A stretch of 64,000 nt of DNA from Brienomyrus brachyistius (Eukaryota; Chordata; Actinopteri; Osteoglossiformes; Mormyridae). The notes beneath the pieces were generated by a model. It searched no databases and was not told where the DNA came from. It saw nothing but the letters and a program-made list of their open reading frames with translations. Position numbers and translations under genes: made by a program. This document shows positions 57,301-64,000 of the stretch, in pieces. Position 1 is the first letter of the stretch, and every line of letters begins with the position of its first letter. The DNA is taken from positions 7,799,642 to 7,863,641 of the forward strand of contig NC_064548.1 in the NCBI RefSeq assembly GCF_023856365.1, given 5' to 3'.

Positions 57301-57970
57301 TTTCTACCATGGTGCATTTTGCAATTGGGGGGGGGGGGGGGGTCAGTGTTGATGCCACACTATAAGTTGCTGACCGGGACTTAGGCAGAGGTTCCATTCG
57401 TCCCTCTTTACCTTTAAGTTATTTTGTGTCCCCATTATTAAAGTGTCTTCTATGCCACTGAGGACAGCGATGGTAAAAGTTCTCAACTGGTGATAGTAAA
57501 AGTGGTGATAGTAAAAAAAAATCTTATTGATGAAGGATAGTCAAGACCGCTGGGCTTCAGCCCAGGTGAGCCGCGCATTACAACACCGCTGCCCGATAAT
57601 GAGACTTTGGCCAGAAGAAGGTCAGCGCCACCTTCAGCGCTGGGGGCGGAAGGACACCCACGCTGAGTGCGAAGCAGAGGGCTCCTGTGTGTTTCTCAGG
57701 ACGCACATTGTACACAGGCTGCTCCAAAGGCCACCCCTCTCTCCCCGGCACGGCGTGCTGTGTGTGTCTGACAGTCCCTGCACACACACACGCCCACAGG
57801 TTACAGACGCCGTGTCCTGATAGGCTCTCCTCCCTCATGGGAGCGGAGCTTGGTGAAGGTATGGGCTAAATGTTGGGGAGTGTCAGGTCATCATGTCCGA
57901 GCTCCCACGTCTGGCTGCCTGGCTGCCGGGTCACACTCAGCTGGACCCCAGAAGTGTGAAAAGACTTTGG
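54302..57970 (-). other. 5' intron or upstream region of sema5b
   Basis: No coding exon recognised. A G run lies at about 57328-57341. A non-coding first exon of sema5b must lie here or beyond, but I cannot place it from sequence alone. Confidence 0.4.
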
Positions 57971-57977
57971 AGCCCCC

Positions 57978-57989
57978 AACACACACACA

Positions 57990-58033
<44 letters not shown>
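57978..58033. repeat. (CA)n microsatellite
   Basis: About 27 CA units with one CAAA interruption near its left end. Confidence 0.9.
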
Positions 58034-58035
<2 letters not shown>

Positions 58036-58661
58036 ACAGCACTCCACATGGTGGCATTTCTTTCCTTAAAGTCTGAGGAGCTTTGGTTTGGAGTACGACA
58101 CCACGTCCCAGCAGGACCGAAACCTGGTAAATTACCACGGCCAGGCTGGCCCAGCACCGTTCAATAAATTCCAGCACAGCCATTATGAAGAATAAGTACC
58201 CAATCAGCAGCGACAATATGAGGAATAAGTACCCAATCAGCAGCGGCATTAGCTTACTCTTCAACCCGAAATCCCAGTACCTGCAATCATCTGAAACAAG
58301 GTGAAGCTAAATTTCATTTTAGAAATCTCACGTTTCCTTCACAGATATTCATCCATCCATCCATCGAGCTGTTTTCCAGGACACCCAGTATACACGATTC
58401 CAGTCTCTCTGACCAGCCAGCATCTCACTTTATTTGTTCATTAAATCATGGCGTAAAAATGTGACTTTTTTTTTTTTTTTTACTATTTATACAGTTGAAT
58501 AATTCATAAAGCCCAATCAAAGGCATGTCATTACACTCACAACCTTCTGGGCATCAGCCCAGTTCCTAATCTTAGGGTACAGCAGCATGTCCTCCTCTGT
58601 AGTGATGTAGACCTGCCTTTCAATCACAGGCGCAATATTTCAGCTGACCCCCCCCCTCCCC

Positions 58662-58662
58662 C

Positions 58663-58751
<89 letters not shown>
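58662..58751. repeat. (CA)n microsatellite in duplication copy 1
   Basis: About 45 CA units following a C9TC5 tract. The corresponding tract in copy 2 (59121-59180) has about 30. Confidence 0.93.
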
Positions 58752-58753
<2 letters not shown>

Positions 58754-58920
58754 GGTGTGGGTGGTACACCGATGTCACAGTCATTACCGGTGTGTTTGGT
58801 TTGCACTATACAGGTAACACAGCGAGAAGTCAAGAGCCTAATTATACAACAGGCAATAAAAATATCATTTTATTTCTTCAAAGCTTGTCGTCTGAATATT
58901 TGTCCTTATATAGCACATAT

Positions 58921-58973
58921 AACCCTAACCCTAACCCTAACCCTAACCCTAACCCTAACCCTAACCCTAACCC
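58921..58973. repeat. interstitial telomeric repeat (CCCTAA), about 9 units
   Basis: Perfect vertebrate telomere hexamer over 53 bp. It shares AACC with the end of copy 1 and CCC with the start of copy 2, so the edges have microhomology to the break sites. Confidence 0.95.
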
Positions 58974-59121
58974 AATCAAAGGCATGTCATTACACTCACA
59001 ACCTTCTGGGCATCAGCCCAGTTCCTAATCTTAGGGTACAGCAGCATGTCCTCCTCTGTAGTGATGTAGACCTGCCTTTCAATCACAGGCGCAATATTTC
59101 AGCTGACCCCCCCCCTCCCCC

Positions 59122-59182
<61 letters not shown>

Positions 59183-59568
59183 GGTGTGGGTGGTACACCG
59201 ATGTCACAGTCATTACCGGTGTGTTTGGTTTGCACTATACAGGTAACACAGCGAGAAGTCAAGAGCCTAATTATACAACAGGCAATAAAAATATCATTTT
59301 ATTTCTTCAAAGCTTGTCGTCTGAATATTTGTCCTTATATAGCACATATAACCAGTTTATCTGCGTTGAGTTAATTTTCTGTTAAACAGACTCTGACGCC
59401 GTATCATGACAGCAAATTAACAAGTTTAAAAAAACAGATTTTGTGTAATTATACACATTAAAGAAAAATAGACAGTTACATATATATAGCAGCAAATTTA
59501 AAAGTAAAACAGATTAGCTAAATCAGTATGTATGTATATATATTTATATATATACACACATACTGATT

Positions 59569-59574
<6 letters not shown>

Positions 59575-59663
<89 letters not shown>
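59575..59663. repeat. (TA)n microsatellite
   Basis: More than 40 TA dinucleotides, preceded by related imperfect TATATATTTATATATA and ACACACATAC sequence from about 59530. Confidence 0.93.
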
Positions 59664-59666
<3 letters not shown>

Positions 59667-60434
59667 GTGCTGCCTGTATGTAAGGTGCGTGGTAAAAGAC
59701 ACAATTGCCCAAATAATGCTTGGTGACGTTGTGCCAAAATTAGCCAGTTGAGTAGGAACAGGCTAATAACGTTAAGAAAGGTTGGCAAAGAGGAATAAAA
59801 AAAAGACATGAATTAATGTCGGAATCAGCGGAGGCATCAACTGGAAAGGAGACTCTTGTTCCAAAAAAGGGGAACATCTGTGTTATTTGGAACTGATTTG
59901 GTTTCAAATCATCCAACATGGAGCTAATTTCAGTATTATGCAAGGTCTGTCGTCGTGTCGTTATACTGTAGCACCGATGCTTTCTATCCTCCCTTACTTA
60001 CTCACTTAAGTTACTCTGGATAACAAACCATTTAAATATGTCACTGTTCGTTTCAAAAGCTGTGCGTCTTGATGCTTTCATCCGTGTGCTTTTCTGTTCC
60101 GTGATACAATTTGGCTCACAGCTATCACGTGACCACAAGTGTTCCTCCTTTGGTACAGCAGAACTGGCAGTTTTAGTTTTGTTATAGCGCATAAAAGTTA
60201 ATATCGAGATCTTCAGGCTTTTTGCGAAATAGTTGCTGTTGATACTCTCTCCCAACTGAAAATGATACATTCCATGTACTTAATATATTATCAAAATATT
60301 TTATGTACATAAAGGGGCAGGACATACTACTCCTCCCAAAAAATACTGTGATATAATACCATTACCATCCAAAAAGTGAAAAATACCTTGATAATTTTAG
60401 GTCATATCACCCACCCCAACACATATGTTAATAT
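59664..60434. other. upstream region, possible decayed transposon end
   Basis: No exon recognised. 60300-60420 (ATACTGTGATATAATACCAT ... GGTCATATCACCCACCCCAA) looks like a known kind of fish DNA-transposon terminus, but I cannot find its partner end. Confidence 0.35.
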
Positions 60435-60682
60435 GCATATCTTTGTGGGAACTCTGCATTCATTTCTATGGGAAAAAAGCTAATCCCAACAGTGACGACC
60501 TTAACCCCAGCCAGCCCTGACCTTAACCATAAGTAACCAAACAAAATACAAGACTTTTGGCATTTTCAGTTCTTTGATTGGAATCACAGATTTTTATAAA
60601 ACAGAGTTCTGAGACTGAAGAAATGGTTCCCACAATATCTAGACAGGATTTTTTATGACATTGTGGGGACATTTGGTAATAT
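60435..60682. mobile_element. MITE-like element, same family
   Basis: CATATCTTTGTGGGAACTCT, TTCATTTCTATGGGAAAAAA, CCATAAGTAACCAAACAAAA and CATTGTGGGGACATTTGGTA in the order seen in the other copies. Confidence 0.68.
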
Positions 60683-60727
60683 ATACATCACCCACACTAA
60701 CACCCACACCTATATACACCCACATAC

Positions 60728-60774
<47 letters not shown>

Positions 60775-60796
60775 CACACACACACACACACACACA
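60728..60796. repeat. (CAGA)n(CA)n compound microsatellite
   Basis: About 11 CAGA units followed by about 12 CA units. Confidence 0.92.
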
Positions 60797-62479
60797 TACA
60801 GTACAGCTCTGCCTCTCCTAAAGTTTACCCTCCAAACCAGACCGACTCATTGATTTCCTGTCCCTTAGTCAATCCACCGAGTTCCCCCTCTGCCCCCACT
60901 GGACTCTGTAACATTATTAGACATCATTAGCAGGCCCTGTTTAATTTACGCACACACGGGGGGACAGGGAACCTTACACTTCCCTGCCCCATCCCGGACC
61001 TGCCTCCGGAAAAACACATAATTAATTAAGCTGGTCACACTGGCCTTAAGACAGTTATAATTCCCACCGGGGAGAGTTCAGAAGGTGCAGATCAGAAGGA
61101 AGAAAAGAACAAAGGCAGCCAGAGCCAGGCTACAGTCACTGGGAAAAGGTCCACGACAATGGTGAGAGAGACACGTCACCCTAAAGGCAGCGCTGAGGTT
61201 AGAACATTAAGCAAGCAAGCGGGTCTGAACCGGCACCACTGAAGCTGTTATGGAAGCTGGCATGACAACCTGGGCCCGGCTTCAAAGAGAGGTTACAGGG
61301 GCTGGAAACAATAAAGAAACATAAATGAATGTGGCATAACAGGAGTGGGCAATTTCAGGCCTGAGCGTCACACTCTTTATTCCACCACAGCATTTAAATG
61401 CTTTATTGAAAGCAATTATTTAGACAGTGGGTCACCTGACCCGGTGTTTCACATGTAAATCAGGCACCAATTAAAACCACTGCAGAAACCTGCGGCACCA
61501 CAAAGGATCTGAAACTCGGAGTCACCCATCAATAGGCGGCACCTATTCAAGACGGCCCGTGTTCCAAATGCGCGACGTCTGAAAGAACTGATCTGTCAAA
61601 AGTCGCCGCGTCTCCGGGGCCACGCTGAAAGGCTGAAATCGAAAAGTGCAATAACTTGGAAGGCTGATGTGCCGTGAGGATAAGCTCTTTACTGTCACTG
61701 TACAAACTGAAAGTGACATGCTGGAGACCGCAGCGGCTCGGCTAAGGCAACTTCTGCATGCAGATTGTCACGCCAGCCAGATCTGTTTGAAAGTGTGCGC
61801 TTGAAGCAGTTGGCTTCATTCTACTGAAGTGAAGGTACGAGCCAGGGTTGCTCTCCCCCCTTCTTTGCATCACCATTTATGGTCAGTTGCATGCCTTTTA
61901 TTGGTTGCCAGTCGTGAGCATCACGCCTCTCCTCCAATGAGAACAGGGCCCTTCCACATGGTACCAGCCATGTGGAAAGAAGGTCAAGCTCACAGGAACA
62001 CAAATTACAAAACTACATCTAAGCTGCTGTCAGCCTTCTGCTGGACTTAGATGATGTTGATTACAAACTAGACATGATTAAAGTCTGGGCAGAAAACTGG
62101 AACGAAAAAACGATCAAAAATAACATTTTAAAAGTAATGCCAGTTAATAGGGCCACACGTTAATTCCAATCTCAAGCGCACAAGGCATGCTAATTAGTCC
62201 TAAGTACAATCATAAAACCAGTCAGACAAGGGAGATTTTGATTATTTACTTCCAAGATCAAAAAAATCAAATTAAATCAACATTCTACATAGTTTACAAA
62301 CTCAAACGACAGAAAGGACCTGTGTTTACACAGCAAAAGGCAACGTCGTGTAGCTATGAGAGAATGCGGGCAAGAAGCCATGTGTGGAACCTGCTGTGCC
62401 TACAGCAGTTTAGGTAAAGTTAAGGTTAGCCTGAGATGGAGAGCTCAATAAATGACCACTTTCGCTATGGGAAGGCTGT
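60797..62479. other. upstream region, nothing recognised
   Basis: No exon, RNA gene or repeat recognised. Confidence 0.4.
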
Positions 62480-62712
62480 TCAGCGGTCATGTAGGTCACA
62501 GACTGTACCATTCTCCACTCATGATGGGGATAATACCCAAGAGACACCCCAGATTATGGATCATTCCTGACTATACCATTCTCCAGTTATGACAGGGATC
62601 CTCTAGTAGCCAAGAGGGAATAACTGACCAAATGGAGTCCTCATACACCCCAGATTATGGATCATTCATGGACTGTACCATTCTCCAGTCATGACGGGGA
62701 TCCTTTCTGATG
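62480..62712. repeat. degenerate tandem repeat, about 3 copies
   Basis: Shared blocks TGTACCATTCTCCA(C/G)TCATG and ACACCCCAGATTATGGATCA recur at about 80-110-bp spacing. Confidence 0.7.
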
Positions 62713-64000
62713 GTGCTCACCCCCATTAGACAGAGGAGCTTTAGTGGTTGAAAATGATGACCTGCTTTTGTTGGTTTTATATTGAAATGACCTTGACCGT
62801 AAGAATGTAGTCATGGTCAGATGGCAGAAGCCAGTGCATGCTGCTAAAAATGCTCTGCAGAGTGGGGGAGGGGATACAAACTTCTCCCCAAAATGAATTT
62901 CACGAATTTGCTTTAGAATAGATCAAGCTGAAACGTCAGTGCAAGCGAGCTGCTGCCTGTCAGCAGTGCACGTTCGTCTAACGAGCTGCTTTGCATGCAC
63001 GGGAAAACAAATATTGATTCTCTTAAGGAGATTGAGCTCAGAGGGCTGAGGCCGAAGGCCCCACGGATTCAAATGATAAATCAAAGAGGCAGAGATGGGG
63101 AGTTCGGGGCTAAAATCGCGGCCTGACCTGACGCACGCAGAGTGGCACCAGGGGGCTGCATAATTAGCCGGAGGGAGGCGATGGGAGCAGGGGCACAAAG
63201 GCAGCATTGAGGTCCACTCTCAGTAGCTGTCATCCCCCGTCCCGTTCATTAGCCATGGGTATTGTGCCCACCAAGGCCAGTGCCCCTGGCTGCACCATTT
63301 AGCTACGCATTAAAGAAACACTCGTCTTTAAATTGCAGAGTGTCCCAAGGCAGAAAATCACTGCTTTGCACAAAAACACGCTGACCTCACGGGGCCTGAA
63401 AAGGCAAAGGGACAGACAGAATGGACGTGAAATACATCATTCATAAGCTTCCATAACTCCATCCACAGAGATGAAGGGGCAGGCAGTCGAAACATCTGTA
63501 CTAAAGTGCACCTCTGTTACTAAGTTGGGCGACCCTGGATGCCCTGCTCTCTGCTTACCCAGAGCTGAGGGATGTGAGAAAAATCCCGGTTGCAGGTCTC
63601 AGGGATACGTGGAAATGGCCGAATGCAGGGTCTAGCGGCTCCTCAACTCATTACTGATCTGCTATGCTGGGATATTTCTTCAGTTGGACAACTTATCTTC
63701 TAGCTGTCGCGCTCATCTCTGTTCGGGACCCATTCTACTGTTTGACCCCTGCTTCTCAACGTCATCCACTCATGACTTAGCTGTTGACTGCGAGGGCCCC
63801 CCGGGGGCCGCCAATGGTGGGGAGGTGGGGAGGCACTTTAGTGACAGGCTGCAATTTTGCCTTCCTTTGTCACCAGGCTTCAGACAGCCAACAGTGGCAG
63901 ACAAGCAATTTAGGCCCTCGCAGTGCCAAGAGTGATGCAATACAGGCGGCCTGCCGGACGTCCTTATTGAACTGCAGTCGAAAGTACCCTTCCCTCATTG
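62713..64000. other. window end, nothing recognised
   Basis: No exon, RNA gene or repeat recognised. Confidence 0.4.

Larger units (their letters stand above)
58512..59353. repeat. tandem duplication (413 and 383 bp) with a telomeric repeat at the junction
   Basis: Copy 1 is 58512-58924 and copy 2 is 58971-59353. Both start CCCAATCAAAGGCATGTCAT and end TATAGCACATATAACC. Apart from CA-tract length (about 90 against about 60 bp) I see no differences. The (CCCTAA)n tract lies exactly between them. Confidence 0.92.

Noticed and set aside
58921..58973. Chromosome end or telomere
   Set aside because: Only about nine hexamers, flanked on both sides by non-telomeric duplicated sequence; interstitial.

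Overview
The window reads as vertebrate, almost certainly teleost fish, DNA. It has one split gene with long introns, (CA)n/(TA)n microsatellites, minisatellites, and short dispersed repeats typical of fish (a foldback/TIR family, a tRNA-like SINE with a CATCCATCC tail, a Tigger/pogo-like element). The species cannot be fixed from the sequence alone.

The only protein-coding gene I can support is a semaphorin-5B orthologue (sema5b; whether it is a teleost 'a' or 'b' duplicate is not decidable here) on the minus strand. I reconstructed 21 coding exons from the ATG at 54250 to the TGA ending at 6575. All exon phases close: 3357 nt, 1118 codons plus stop. The protein reads signal peptide, Sema domain, PSI module, seven thrombospondin type-1 repeats, a short juxtamembrane exon, one membrane helix and a cytoplasmic tail with the Sema5B-type C-terminus. 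One intron uses a GC-AG donor. The first coding exon has its own splice acceptor just upstream of the ATG, so at least one 5' non-coding exon lies further upstream.

Layout, left to right: 1-4450 is downstream intergenic DNA with a 47-bp minisatellite. About 4450-6574 is the probable 3' UTR. 6575-24783 holds the tail, membrane, TSR, PSI and late Sema exons. 28604-32542 holds the middle Sema exons. 32543-47710 is a 15-kb intron containing a 6.6-kb, roughly 113-copy 57/59-bp minisatellite. 47711-54301 holds the N-terminal exons. 54302-64000 is 5' intron or upstream DNA with a 400-bp tandem duplication whose junction carries an interstitial telomeric (CCCTAA)n tract.

I found no undescribed multi-gene system. 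The most unusual signal is that two intronic minisatellites abut, and copy, a sema5b 5' splice site. The exon-20 donor with 15 nt of its coding sequence is reiterated about 17 times in intron 20. The exon-17 donor region is reiterated six times in intron 17. Two more donors (exon 16 and the GC donor of exon 8) are followed immediately by other simple or tandem repeats.
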